From assembly GCA_963377175.1 (NCBI GenBank), contig CAUJNA010000192.1, positions 1-64,000 of the forward strand: a stretch of DNA of 64,000 nt, given 5' to 3'. Below, piece after piece: positions 8,806-18,080 of this stretch. Position 1 is the first letter of the stretch. Every line of letters begins with the position of its first letter. Both the position numbers and the translations under genes were made by a program. Source of the DNA: Effrenium voratum (lineage: Eukaryota; Sar; Dinophyceae; Suessiales; Symbiodiniaceae). The notes beneath the pieces were generated by a model. That model had not been told where the DNA came from, made no database searches, and worked only from the letters and a program-made list of their open reading frames with translations.

Positions 8806-9060
8806 AAAAATGGCTAAGAAGGTTTTTTTGGTTGATTTTTTGGAAAACGAAGTTGAACGACAGTAGCTTTTGCCAGTTTTTGAAGCATCGCCCCAACTTC
8901 AAAACTAACTAAGAGGAGATACGTTTTTTGAGATTTTTTGCACTGTCCTTTTTTTTCGAGGCCGAAGAACAGCAAGTTTTTTGGGTTTTTGCTGGTTTTT
9001 GGCAGAGTCACCCAACGCCAAAACTGGCGAAGAAGGGATATGGCCCTTTTTTGGGATTTA
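8806..9060. repeat. Two degenerate ~113-bp tandem units
   Basis: Each unit has a TTTTTTGG run, a GAA-rich stretch, TTTTGCYRGTTTTT, then CCAACNYCAAAACT and AAGARGRGATA. The units are about 75 percent alike by eye. No gene is visible; T-runs dominate. Confidence 0.6.
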
Positions 9061-9460
9061 GTCGAGCACCGACACGCCCGTGCCGGAGAGCGTTCTGGCT
9101 TCCTGCAACCCTAATCAGCAACGAGCTGGACGAGTTGCCCAGGCGGATGAACAGGTCCGTCGCCGTGCCCGTCCAGTCCTTTGAAGGTGAACCGAGCAAG
9201 GTTGCCCAAGCGACCCCACTCAGGGGCGTCTTGGGCACGCGCTCGGTCGGAAAACCTGAGCTGTGGCGCAGGTAGCGCACGATCGATGTCGATGTTGCGC
9301 AGCTACCTTGCGCACACGCAGCAGTCCAGCGTCCCGACGGGCGTGGCAGAGCACAACGTCACCGCGGCGCGCGCGTTCACAAAATTGATGGGCCGCAGCG
9401 GGAGTTGCAGATGCAGCTGGGCAACCCACAAAGGGAGCCTCGCACGGTGCCGAACACGAG
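9060..9460 (-). pseudogene. Second copy of a capsid-related C-terminal region
   Basis: The minus strand shows LHLQLPLRPINFVNARAAVT, FPTERVPKTPLSGVAWATLL and GTATDLFIRLGNSSSSLLIR, the last a strand-rich stretch. DNA around 9231-9260 (TCTTGGGCACG..CTCGGTCGGAAA) and 9400-9425 matches the end of the capsid-like gene at 1446-1560, so this is a diverged duplicate fragment. Several frameshifts are present. Confidence 0.4.
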
Positions 9461-9559
9461 GGAGCCCGGACAGCAGCGCTTTCTCGGCCTCTCGGGTCCC
9501 TGGTAGAGCAGTTGCCCGACAGGTCGGTTGACGCTCGCAAGACCTATTATTTGACAGAC

Positions 9560-11985
9560 TTCGGTGGCATAGCGGGGACTTGATTTCCCCGCTTTTCCCT
9601 TTCTGGATCATTTGCGGTGGCGCGCGACCTTTTCTCGCACTTTGTATTGCTTCTGGGGAGTGCTACACGGCAGCTTTGGCGACCTTTGGCCTTTGGATGC
9701 CTTACTCTATTTGCTTGTGGATCCCATAGCTGGGATTTTGGCCTTGCGCTAACTCGGAACTTCGATCACCAGACGGTTGGCTTTCGAGAAAGGCAGCCTG
9801 GTTTTCGACATCTGGGGTTGGGATGTTTTTAGGCGTAGGGCCTAGGTTTCACAGGCTGTTGAGCGCGGTACAGTTGCTCCAGCTTTCGTTTTTGCGTTGT
9901 TCTGGACTGGTGCCTATGGTACCTTGTCCCTGTCTCACTCTCTTTTGCTTGCTGGTCGGCTTTCTCTTCCCTCTCTAGGCATGTGGGAGCTCACCTCGGT
10001 GATGTACCCTGGCGTTTTGCATGGCCTTGCATGTTTGAACCTACTAATTTGCATGCTTCAAAGAAGCTTCTGTCCCTTGTCCAGATTCCTTTATATCGAC
10101 CGGCGATTATGCTGTAGGCGATTGCAGGGAAAGCTCCCGACCTGTTTTCGCCTTCCCAATCCACAAGTGTTGGGATGGACTTCACCTAATACACTCACAC
10201 CGTGCCTTACGCTTGCGTGTGCAGGTTTTGTCAGTCTTTTTGAAATGTCTGAGTGGTGCCCCCACCGTTGCTGGGAAGATGCGTGGCATCGGGAAATCAA
10301 CTGTGATGTTGCTCTCAGCCATTTCTGTCTCGACTGTAGCTCGCAAAATGCAGGTCAATTGTGCGACCTCCTCTGGGAGGTGGTGTGCTGTCTATCCCTT
10401 GGTGATATGGCAAGGCGTTGTTCTTGGGATCGCATTTCGTGTAGAATTGCAGCTACCAGATGCTGCCCCTCTCTTCCATTCAGTGTGCCAGAAGCAATGT
10501 CCTGTTCTCTACAACTCCAGGTTGATGCTCGCCTGGATATGAATCCTTTGTGCGGAGTGCGCGTGGGTGAGGCTGACAATCCAGGCCCAGTAAGCCATCT
10601 CCTCCGGATTGGCACTGCCAACGTCACTCGTCTTCAGGATCGTGTGCCTGAGGTAGTATCCATGTGTCCAGGAACGTGGCTCCTCACTGAAACCTCATCG
10701 CGAGCTTCGGAGATTCGGACGCATGCTAATGCCTTTCGTGCCAATGGGTTGCAGTATTTGACTAGCCAAGCTTGTCAACCCCGAACTAGAAAGATGTTGG
10801 GCAGTGGTGCCAGCGCATGGGGTGGTGTTGCGATTGTGAGCTCCAATCCTGTGAGGGCAGCGAGAGATCCGCTCTTGCCTTCGCTCCAGGCTACAACCCG
10901 CTTCCATAAGTGTTTTCTCTTCTGTCAGCATATCGAAAAAATGGTTCTCACCCTGTATTTGCCTCCGGATGCAGAGGCACGTGACCGCCGAATGCAGAAG
11001 CCTTATGCTTGCGGACGCTCTTCTTGACGCGGCAGTAGGTGCTGCTATGCAATGGGGCGGCCCTTGTGTTATCGGTGGTGATTTCAACCGCGACTTAGAT
11101 AATCTTGTTATTTCTCCCTCCTTGCAGCGAAGGGGTGGAAATCTGTCTTTCAAATTGCAAAGGATCATCTTGGTGTGCATGTGGGCTCTACGTATCAGGA
11201 GCATATTCAGCATGAGGGCTTTCTGTTTTCGCCTGAATTGGTTTCAGCAGTTTGTGCCGTCCATACCATTCGGGACGGTCGCTTTCCCCTGCATCATCCT
11301 ATTTATTGTGATCTTAACCTCCCTTTGGTTAACTGGAAAAGGAGGGACTGGAAAGTACTGCGTCGACTGACGCCTAGTCAGCTCAAAGTGATTGAGCCTC
11401 ACAGCCTTGATGATTTCTTCATGGAGAGTACGCTGTCCCAGCTTGATTCAGGTGATGCTTGCTCTGATACTTGGGCATCCAGCCCTGCACCTTCGCCTGG
11501 GTGCACGCCTGATGCTTTGTTTCGGTGGAGCAAAGCAGTTGAGGATAGCTGGGCGCGGGCCTTGGAAGCCAACGATCCGCATCTCCGGATTAAAAGCAAC
11601 CAACGCGGGCCATGTAAGGTTCCTGTTTTCAAACTTCGACCATGTGCTAAAGCGGTCAATCCTGGTAAGTCAGGCGATTTTGAACCGTCGGGAGATACCT
11701 TTTCTGTCCATGTCAAGCAGGTGACACGACAAGTCCGCCGCCTTGAGGAATTGCTCCGGATTCTCCGTAACCGGGGGGGAATGTGGCCCACGCCGATGGC
11801 ATGTAAGCTTCTTGAGTCCATTGTGTCAGCACGTGGTTTTGGGACGTCTTTCCTGCTGTGGCTCCAAAGTGTAGGTGGACCAAGCGAAATTCCATCGCCC
11901 TCCACTATTCCAATCTTTCAAGATATTTTGGAGTACACCAAAACTTTTGCCAATAACTCCATTGCCCGTGAGCTTCGTGATCGTA
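9560..11985 (+). pseudogene. Endonuclease-type retroelement ORF, 3' part missing
   Basis: Reading frames at 9897-11027, 10969-11370 and 11175-11985 join across two frameshifts. After a Cys-rich N-terminal third comes GVRVGEADNPGP, a signature I associate with dinoflagellate retroelement proteins. An endonuclease/exonuclease/phosphatase fold follows: IGTANVTRLQD, TWLLTETSS (catalytic Glu), GGVAIVSS, VIGGDFNRDLDNL (Asp and Asn) and FPLHHPIYCDLNLPL (terminal His region). The reverse transcriptase that should follow is absent: the sequence switches at about 11985 to a fibre-like viral fragment. It is a decayed non-LTR-type element. Confidence 0.78.
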
Positions 11986-12145
11986 AAGTGCCTGCCTGCC
12001 TCTGTGTGTCCTGCGCGCTCGCCGTCTGGTAGTCGGTCAACAGTGCGTCCACTTGCGCCGACGTGTAGTAGGCCAGCAGCGCAGCCGAGATGGCGCTAGT
12101 CGTCTCGGCGTCCTGCACCGTCCCCGTTCGGTAGTCGAGGGCACG
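11985..12145 (-). pseudogene. Fibre-like fragment, YTSAQVDALL type
   Basis: The minus strand reads QDAETTSAISAALLAYYTSA then QVDALLTDYQTASAQDTQRQ. Tandem YT.AQVDALL-type repeats are typical of trimeric shaft proteins of viruses and phages. The DNA matches 14355-14470 (CTGCGCGCTYGCCGT, then CAACAGTGCGKCCACTTG and CGTCTCSGCGTC). It abuts the end of the broken retroelement. Confidence 0.5.
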
Positions 12146-12221
12146 ACCTGGCCTTCCACTCACTCTGCCCTTCCGGAAGAAAAAAACGCGTTCGGAGCGC
12201 ATTCGACGCGCAGCTTGTGGC

Positions 12222-12350
12222 CCGGCGATGGCCGCATTTGGCCCGCATTAGGCCCGCATTAGGCCCGCATTAGGCCCGCGCAAGGCCCGGCAATGGCCCG
12301 CTGATGGGTCGGTGATGGCCCGCATTAGGCCCGGTGATAGCCCGGTGATG
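12222..12350. repeat. GGCCCGCATTA-type minisatellite
   Basis: About nine units of 12-14 bases, consensus GGCCCGCATTA or GGCCCGGTGAT. Open frames through it are artefacts. Confidence 0.85.
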
Positions 12351-12689
12351 GCCCATGGGTTTTTGAGCTGAACTAGACACGTGCCCGGACAGAAAAAAAC
12401 GTATTTGGCACGCGTTCTGCGCCTTGTGATGATGGGTTGTTTTGGGCTAAAACACTGAAAAATGGCAAAAGCACGCGTTTGGCACACGTGGCATACGATG
12501 ATGGCAGTGGTCCGGCAGTGATGGGTTTGGTGGGCAAAATCGGAAGCTTGGGGCGAAGCCGGAATTCCGACCTTGGTGGGAGAGCGAAGTCGGATTTCCC
12601 GACCCGGGGGGAAGAATTCCGACCTCGGTGGCAGTTTACCTCAGGGGTAAGATCGACAAGCCCGTGGGTTGCCCAGCTTGGAAGATACA
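12351..12689. other. No gene; AATTCCGACC hairpin
   Basis: GAAGCCGGAATTCCGACCTT at 12554-12573 is a near palindrome. GAAGTCGGATTTC at 12586 pairs with GAATTCCGACCTC at 12613. The arms are shared with 8346-8411. Confidence 0.5.
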
Positions 12690-13200
12690 ATAGCTTGTGT
12701 CACGGGGTGACACGGACCGTGGGAGACCTCGTACGGCGCCTCGAACCCCGGTGACAAAACGGTGACATCGATGCGTGCCGAAAAACCGTGCCGAAACCCT
12801 GCAAAACCGGCTGTCACAGAAAGGGTGACATACCGGTGACAAGGGGTGACAAGCTCGGCACGCTGCGTTTTTCCACCCAAAAGTGTGGGCTGCCCCTGGC
12901 ACCCAAAAGCATTGTCCAAAAGATCCATTGGCTCAGTGCGCAAGCCCGGTCTCTGCGATTTGCAGGATTCTGGGGCTCGAATCCCGGGGGTGACAAAACG
13001 GTGACATCGACGTCACAGAAAGGGCGGGCTGACCTACCGGTGACAAGGGTGACAAGCTTCTGCAGCGCCGGTCTGGGGCTCGAATCCCGGCTATTTGCAG
13101 CTCGAAACGCTCGGCAGGCTGCCGTGTCACTGGGTTAGCCTTTGCCCATTAATGAACCAATGTTGCCCATTAATGAATCAATATTGACTCAATATTGCCG
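12690..13200. repeat. GTGACA-rich repeat region
   Basis: Repeated ACCGGTGACAAGGGGTGACA, AGCTCGGCA and GGGGCTCGAATCCCGG segments occur at 12815-12860 and 12985-13095. GTGTCACGGGGTGACAC at 12698-12714 is a perfect 7-bp hairpin and recurs in part at 15580. TGAATCAATATTGACTCAAT at 13174-13193 reappears inverted at 16008-16030. Confidence 0.65.
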
Positions 13201-13224
13201 TGATTTTGAGCCCTGGAAGCCTCC

Positions 13225-13770
13225 AGAACCGTTCTCTGAGCAAAAAAACAAGGTCTTCAGGAATTCAGAAAATTGGCCGTTTTGTGCCCTTTTTCGGCCC
13301 AAAAGCTAGGGGTGACAAGGGGTGACAAGCTCGGCAGGTTGGCGTGTGACCCTGTGTTTTGGCTGGAAAAAACGCACTTTTAGGACGTTCAGCAGGAGAG
13401 GGGTGGCAGGTTGGCGTGTCAGGACCCTGGGCTTGGCCGAGAACAGAAAATTTTCTTCAGAACTTTGGGAATTCGGGAAATTTGCCGTTTAGCGTTCTTT
13501 TTCAGCCAAAAAGCTAGGGGTGACAAAACGGTGACAAAGGGTGACAAGCTCGGCAGGATGGATTTTTGGAAACAAGAGGGGCGCACGTGTCAGGACCCCG
13601 CCGTTGGCCCAAAAGCGTGAAAATCGATAGGTGTGTGCCCTGACCGAAAAAAACAAGGTCTTCAGGAATTTGGGAAATTGAACGTTTTGTGCCCTTTTTC
13701 AGCCCAAAAAGGTAGGGGTGACAAACGGTGACAAAGGGTGACAAGCTCGGCAGGTTGGCGTGTTAGGACC
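13225..13770. repeat. Three degenerate ~200-bp tandem units
   Basis: Each unit runs AAGGTCTTCAGGAATT, TTTGTGCCCTTTTTCAGCCC, AAAAGCTAGGGGTGACA, then GTGACAAGCTCGGCAGG and GGCGTGTYAGGACCC. The boundary motif GTGACAAGCTCGGCAGG sits near 13322, 13542 and 13737. No coding potential. Confidence 0.75.
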
Positions 13771-13929
13771 CTAAAATTGGCCAAACCGCAAATTAATGGG
13801 TTACTATAAGACGTACTTCCTTACTACTGGGGCTCTCTCTATACACAAGGGTTGTCTACTCCAACAATATTCCAGCTACGGACAGAGCTCGTCCACCCAG
13901 GAAACGGCGTGCAGAAGTGAGGCTGCGCG

Positions 13930-14225
13930 AATTCTGCGGGGCGTGCTTTCTGTGCCCGTGCAGGTTGGACTCCTCCGGGCCGGGCCCCTGGATTTTTACA
14001 AAAAAAATCTAAATGCTTCCACCCCTGGCAGGCAGTCTTCCGGACTCCTCCGGGCCGGGCCCTGGATTTTTTGATATAAAAATCTAAACGCTTCCATCCC
14101 TGGCAGGCAGTCTTCCGCGTGCTTTCTGTGCCCGTGCAGGTTGGACTCCTCCGGGCCGGGCCCTGGATTTTTTCCAAAAAACTAAATGCTTCCATCCCTC
14201 TGGCAGGCAGTCTGCCCAGGAATGC
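13930..14225 (+). repeat. Three ~110-bp tandem units, inverted to 8155-8300
   Basis: Units run GTGCTTTCTGTGCCCGTGCA, GGTTGGACTCCTCCGGGCCG, a T/A-rich stretch, then AATGCTTCCATCCCTGGCAG and GCAGTCTTCC. They are the reverse complement of the units at 8155-8300. The unit ends are well conserved, while the T/A-rich centre varies. Confidence 0.85.
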
Positions 14226-14289
14226 GCGCGTTTGGTTTTTTACATAAAAGAAAAACCTTTTATTTTAAAAGAAAAACTTCCTCGCGGCT

Positions 14290-14475
14290 TGCCGGTCCTC
14301 AAGCCTGCCTCTGCCGCCGCCGCAACTCGTCACAGAGCGCAAAAGCGTCGTGGTTCTGGCAGCCTGCGTCGGTGTTCTGCGCGCTTGCCGTGCGGTGGCC
14401 AACAGTGCGGTCACTTGCAGGTGCAGTTGCCAGCAGCGGGCACTGGTCGTCTCCGCGTCGAGAGAGGAGCCGCCA
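14290..14475 (-). pseudogene. Fibre-like fragment, frameshifted copy of 11985-12145
   Basis: DNA from 14355 to 14470 aligns to 11995-12125, but indels have destroyed the YT.AQVDALL frame; only LDAETTSA survives in one frame. It lies upstream (minus sense) of the third fibre-like copy. Confidence 0.4.
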
Positions 14476-14744
14476 GATGCAGGTTGCGAGCAACGTTGCT
14501 TCCGCGAACGAGCGCCGGCGTTTGTGGCGTACGAGACCAGGAGCGCCAGCGTCCCGGCTAGCAACTGCGCTCGACGAAGCTCGGTGGCAAGACCTGCTAT
14601 CTACCTCCAGTGGTGTGTCCAACGTCCACCGTGAAAAGCGGCCAGTGCGGAAATCCTTGCAGCAATGTCGCCGTGGTGCTGTAGTTCAAAGCTTCAAGCC
14701 CACCCGTCGGTGCTCTCGTGGCCGCCGCGCCCTCCAGCAACGTC

Positions 14745-15115
14745 GAAGGCCGACTGGTCAGCCTTGTTTGAAAGACCCGTGGTCAGAGGTTTGCAGCGCT
14801 GCGATGCTGCTCCCGTGCGCAGCCATTTTTTTTTAAACCCGAGGCAGCGTTCCGTGTCAAGCACGCGTCTGCGCAAAAGCCAGGAAACAAAGGAGGTGAG
14901 AAGACATCGCAAAAGGGGGGGGGTGAGACGAAAGAGAAAGCAAGGGTTGCGTGGCCAGAGGTGCGATTGCCGGCGCCAGTCCGCTGCTGTCGTCCAGGAC
15001 TGGATGGCACTGGCGTTGTTGCCGGATGCTGCCGTGTTCACGGCCAGGTCTGCCTGCGCGTGCACCGGCCCTGCGGTGCCTTCCGTTACCTCTCCGTTGT
15101 CCATTACCTCCGAGA
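14745..15115 (-). pseudogene. Fibre-like protein fragment, copy 2
   Basis: The minus strand reads SEVMDNGEVTEGTAGPVH then ADLAVNTAASGNNASAIQSW. It matches the fibre-like copy at 7300-7636 at both ends: GACTGGATGGCA, GCGTTGTTGCC and GCTGCCGTGTTCAC, and AAGGCCGACTGGT with GACCCGTGGTCAG. A block at 14826-14950 with a G-run has no counterpart in copy 1, so the two copies differ by an insertion. Confidence 0.5.
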
Positions 15116-15914
15116 TGTTCCCGGTGACTGGTCCTGGAAACATGAGTCCTTGCACGAAGTCGCCCCTGGAAGAGGCTACTTCGGAAAACGTGTTATCACG
15201 AAGTGAGGCGTTGGAGGAACTCGACGAGTGTTTGCGCACAGTCGCCCCTGGAAGAGGCGACTGCGGAAAACGTGCGGTTATCCAGTGGGGGGTAGCAGCC
15301 CCGACTGCGGAAAACGTGCGGTTATCCAGTGAGGCGTCGGAGGACACGCTGCCGAACTATCGAACCCGGCTTCCCGTGTGTTTCGCCGCCGTTGTTGGTC
15401 CAGTGGTTCAACAGCGGTGCGTTGGCTTGCGGGTTCTTGCCCCGCGCGGGCGCGATTCCTGCCGCGAGTGCAGTTGAGTACCATTCTGTCCGGATTCCGG
15501 TCGTGCTTCGTCGGCGTTTGGGAGTTTTGCGAAGTGGGGGGTAGCAGCCCCGACTTCGGAAAACTCTTTTCCCCAAGTACGTGTCACGGGGTGACGCAGT
15601 CCGTGGGTGGCCGTGGATTTGGAGCGTAGCGTGTGTTAGTTTCTGACACATGCCTGGGTACCGGAAGCTCCGTCAACGATATCGTCTCGTCGATATGGTT
15701 GAAAGCACGCAATCGGCGCGCGTTCGGAGCCCGGTGATGGGCCCGGCGCACCCACAGATGATCGCGGCATGTGTGGGCCACACCCACAGATGATCGCTGC
15801 TGAAACCATGCTCCGGAAGCTCTGGGAGCAAATCAATCCTCCTACTAGACACGCATTTGGAGCGCGCCGTTCCAGGTATGACCGTATGATCGCATGATCC
15901 GTATGATCCGTATG

Positions 15915-16005
15915 ACTCGGCAGGCTGGCGTTGAGGCTTCGATACCAGGCTGGTGGTGAGGCTTCGATACCAGGCTGGTGTTGAGGCTTCCATACCAGGC
16001 CATTG
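15915..16005. repeat. 26-bp tandem repeat, three units
   Basis: GTTGAGGCTTCGATACCAGG followed by CTGGTG is repeated three times with few changes. Just before it, ATGATCCGT is tandem at 15885-15912. After it, GAGTCAATATT is repeated. Confidence 0.85.
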
Positions 16006-16084
16006 TTGAGTCAATATTGAGTCAATATTGAATCATCTTGAATCGACGGAAGGTCAATAATGGATCAATATTGACAAGGGCAAG

Positions 16085-16490
16085 CTCTGTCTTTAGAGGC
16101 TATTCCCCAAACGGATTCTGGGAGGGTTCTGACACTTGTCCGTCCAGGAAACGACCTCGTCCTGCGAAGGATTCGAAATCTAAAATGCTGCGTGCAGGCA
16201 TGTGGCTGCAACAAAGCGACCCCTAGATATGCGCTGCAATTTGCCAAAGGAAGCCCCTTTTCCCTTTTGTTTTGGGCCCCCTTTTTTGGGGACCCCTGTT
16301 TTTTTCTTTTTTTTCTTAGCCTTGCAAAGCTCGGCTTGCTGAATGCAACTTGGAGGCAAATTGCAAGCGTATCTAGGGGTCGTTTTGTTGCAGCCACACG
16401 CCTGCACGCAGCATTTTAGATTTCGAATCCTTCGCAGGACGAGGTCGTTTCCTTGGATGGACAAGTGTCAGAACCCTCCCGGTGTTCAAC
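16085..16490. mobile_element. Foldback element H, copy 2 (both arms present)
   Basis: The left arm 16085-16256 and right arm 16346-16480 are inverted copies: GACCTCGTCCTGCGAAGGAT against ATCCTTCGCAGGACGAGGTC, and AGATATGCGCTGCAATTTGC against GCAAATTGCAAGCGTATCT. The centre is about 90 bp and pyrimidine-rich. The right arm stops at about 16482, where a small hairpin (GTTCAACACAGG/CCTGTGTTGAAC, 16484-16512) begins. No transposase is visible, so it is non-autonomous. Confidence 0.8.
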
Positions 16491-16904
16491 ACAGGGCGCA
16501 CCTGTGTTGAAACGGGTCGTAGATCGTCGGCGTCTGGGAGTTTTCCAAAGTGGGGGGTAGCAGCCCCGACTGCGGAAAACTCACATTCTGGCCAACTTGC
16601 ACAGTGGCCCTGAAGAGGCGACTGCGTGCGGGAAAACTTCCATTCACGGTGCTTGGGCGCCAGATTCTCCTCGTTGGTCGTTGGCGTCGGTCGCCTCCAG
16701 GATTTTGTCCGGTTTGGCGGCCAAATCGCGGTTTTCCGAAGTGTCCTTTTTGAGGCGACACTGCGGAAAACTCCGTTTCGGAATTCGCAAAGTTCCACGG
16801 GGCACTTTGGAAAACTCTCACGGTGTCGGGGTTCCCCTATGGCCGTTGCCGGTCGTCAGTCGGTCGTCGGTCGTCGTCGGTCGTCGTCGTCGGTCGTCGT
16901 CGTT

Positions 16905-17160
16905 CGCTCGTCGTCGGTCACTCGTCCGTCCAGCGACCTCGTCCCTCGAAGAATCCGAGAGCTAACGTGCTGCAGGGAGCCCCGTGCGTGCGCTATATCG
17001 ACCCCTTGATACGCTTGCAATTTGCCCCGTAGCTGCGTTTCTGCAAGGCGAGAAAGAGGGTTCCCCAACCGCCGACCGACCGAACGACGACGACCGTGTC
17101 AGAACCCCCTCAGCTGCATCAAGTCTGGAGAATCCCCTCTAAAGAGAGAGAAAGGATTGC
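16905..17160. mobile_element. Foldback element H, copy 3 (right arm mostly deleted)
   Basis: A diverged left arm (CGTCCAGCGACCTCGTCC, GATACGCTTGCAATTTGCCC, TTTCTGCAAGGCGAGA) is followed by the far right end only (GTGTCAGAACCCCCTCAG and CCCCTCTAAAGAGAGAG). GTCGTCGGTC repeats adjoin it on the left (16850-16915). Confidence 0.65.
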
Positions 17161-17424
17161 TGACGGAGGCAGTGCGTCTGGCACCTGCGCCTGCTCAGGG
17201 GAACCCTTGCAAGCGTCACGTCCGTCGACTTGAGACAAGGGAGCGTCCGTCGAAGAGCCGTTGGCGTCGCTTTGGGATCGCGAAGCAACATACTGGAGGC
17301 GCAGTTGGCAAAACGATGGCAACGCTGCAGGTCAATAAGCGTAGTAATCACACTTGCCACTTGAACCAGGAAGAGCCAAACAAGGTTTGCGCAGGCGTCG
17401 GTTGCAGGTCGCGTGTTGTAGTTG
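17161..17424. other. No recognised gene
   Basis: A plus frame is open here and continues into the TTGG tract, but its codon content shows no known domain. Treated as non-coding. Confidence 0.4.
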
Positions 17425-17664
17425 CTGTTGTCGGGGTTTGGCTGGTTGGTTGGTTTGGGTTGGTTGGTTGGTTGGTTGGTTGGTTGGTTGGTTGGTTGGT
17501 TGGTTGGTTGGGCTTGTGGTTAGGCTGGCTGGACTGGCTGGCCGGGCTTGTGTTTGGCTTTGTTTTGGCGGTTGGTTGTTGGTTGATTTGTTGGTTGCTT
17601 GAGGTGACGGGTGTGTGGTTTGGTTGGTTGGTTGGTTGGTTGGTTGGTTGGTTGGTTGGTTGGT

Positions 17665-17711
<47 letters not shown>

Positions 17712-17910
17712 TTGTTTGGTTGGCTGGTTCGTGTTGGTTGGTTCGTTGGTTCGTTGGTTCGTTGGTTTGTTGGTTCGTTGGTTCGTTGGTTCGTTGGTTC
17801 GTTGGTTGGTTGCTTGGTTCGTTGGTTGGTTGGCTGGTTGGTTGTTTGGTTGGTTGGTTTGTTTGTTTGTTTGTTGGTTGGTTTGGTGGTTGGTTGGTAT
17901 CCGTGATTGG
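17425..17910. repeat. TTGG / TGGC / TTCG tetranucleotide tract
   Basis: Blocks of (GGTT)n, then (GGCT)n and (GGTTCGTT)n. All three plus frames remain open and spell W/L/V/G repeats; these are not genes. Confidence 0.95.
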
Positions 17911-17969
17911 TTTGGGTTGGTAATTGGTAGCTGGTTAACATCGTATTCTTTTTTTGGGCGGGTGTGGTT

Positions 17970-18080
17970 TGGTTGTGGCTCAAAAAACCGGAGCCAATGG
18001 AACCCTGGCAAGTGGAAACATGGACCAAAACCTGCGGTTTGCTCTCCTGTTTAATTTCGAGCACCCACATCACCCATGAA
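17970..18080 (-). repeat. MITE-like family C, diverged copy
   Basis: It contains CCAATGGAACCCTGGCAAGT, GGAAACATGGACCAAAACCT and GCGGTTT, the core of family C in inverse orientation. It is the leftmost element of the set that fills the rest of the window. Confidence 0.6.

Larger units (their letters stand above)
15156..16815. repeat. Dispersed GTTTTCCG...CGGAAAAC hairpin family (eight copies)
   Basis: Copies at 15156-15189, 15234-15271, 15282-15315, 15524-15564, 16540-16580, 16597-16637, 16731-16771 and 16786-16815. In the best copies a stem of GTTTTCCRMAGTSGGGG pairs with CCCCGACTKCGGAAAAC around a 5-8-base loop. At 16731-16771 the arms GTTTTCCGAAGTGTC and GACACTGCGGAAAAC differ at one position. 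Loops and inner stems vary, whereas the CGGAAAAC ends are kept. Confidence 0.8.

Noticed and set aside
13225..13770. CRISPR-like or regulatory array from GTGACAAGCTCGGCAGG repeats
   Set aside because: The whole ~200-bp unit is repeated, not a short repeat with unique spacers.
17022..18073. G-W-L-V and N-Q-P-T repeat ORFs up to 294 codons
   Set aside because: Products of the TTGG tetranucleotide tract; no start, domain or codon bias.
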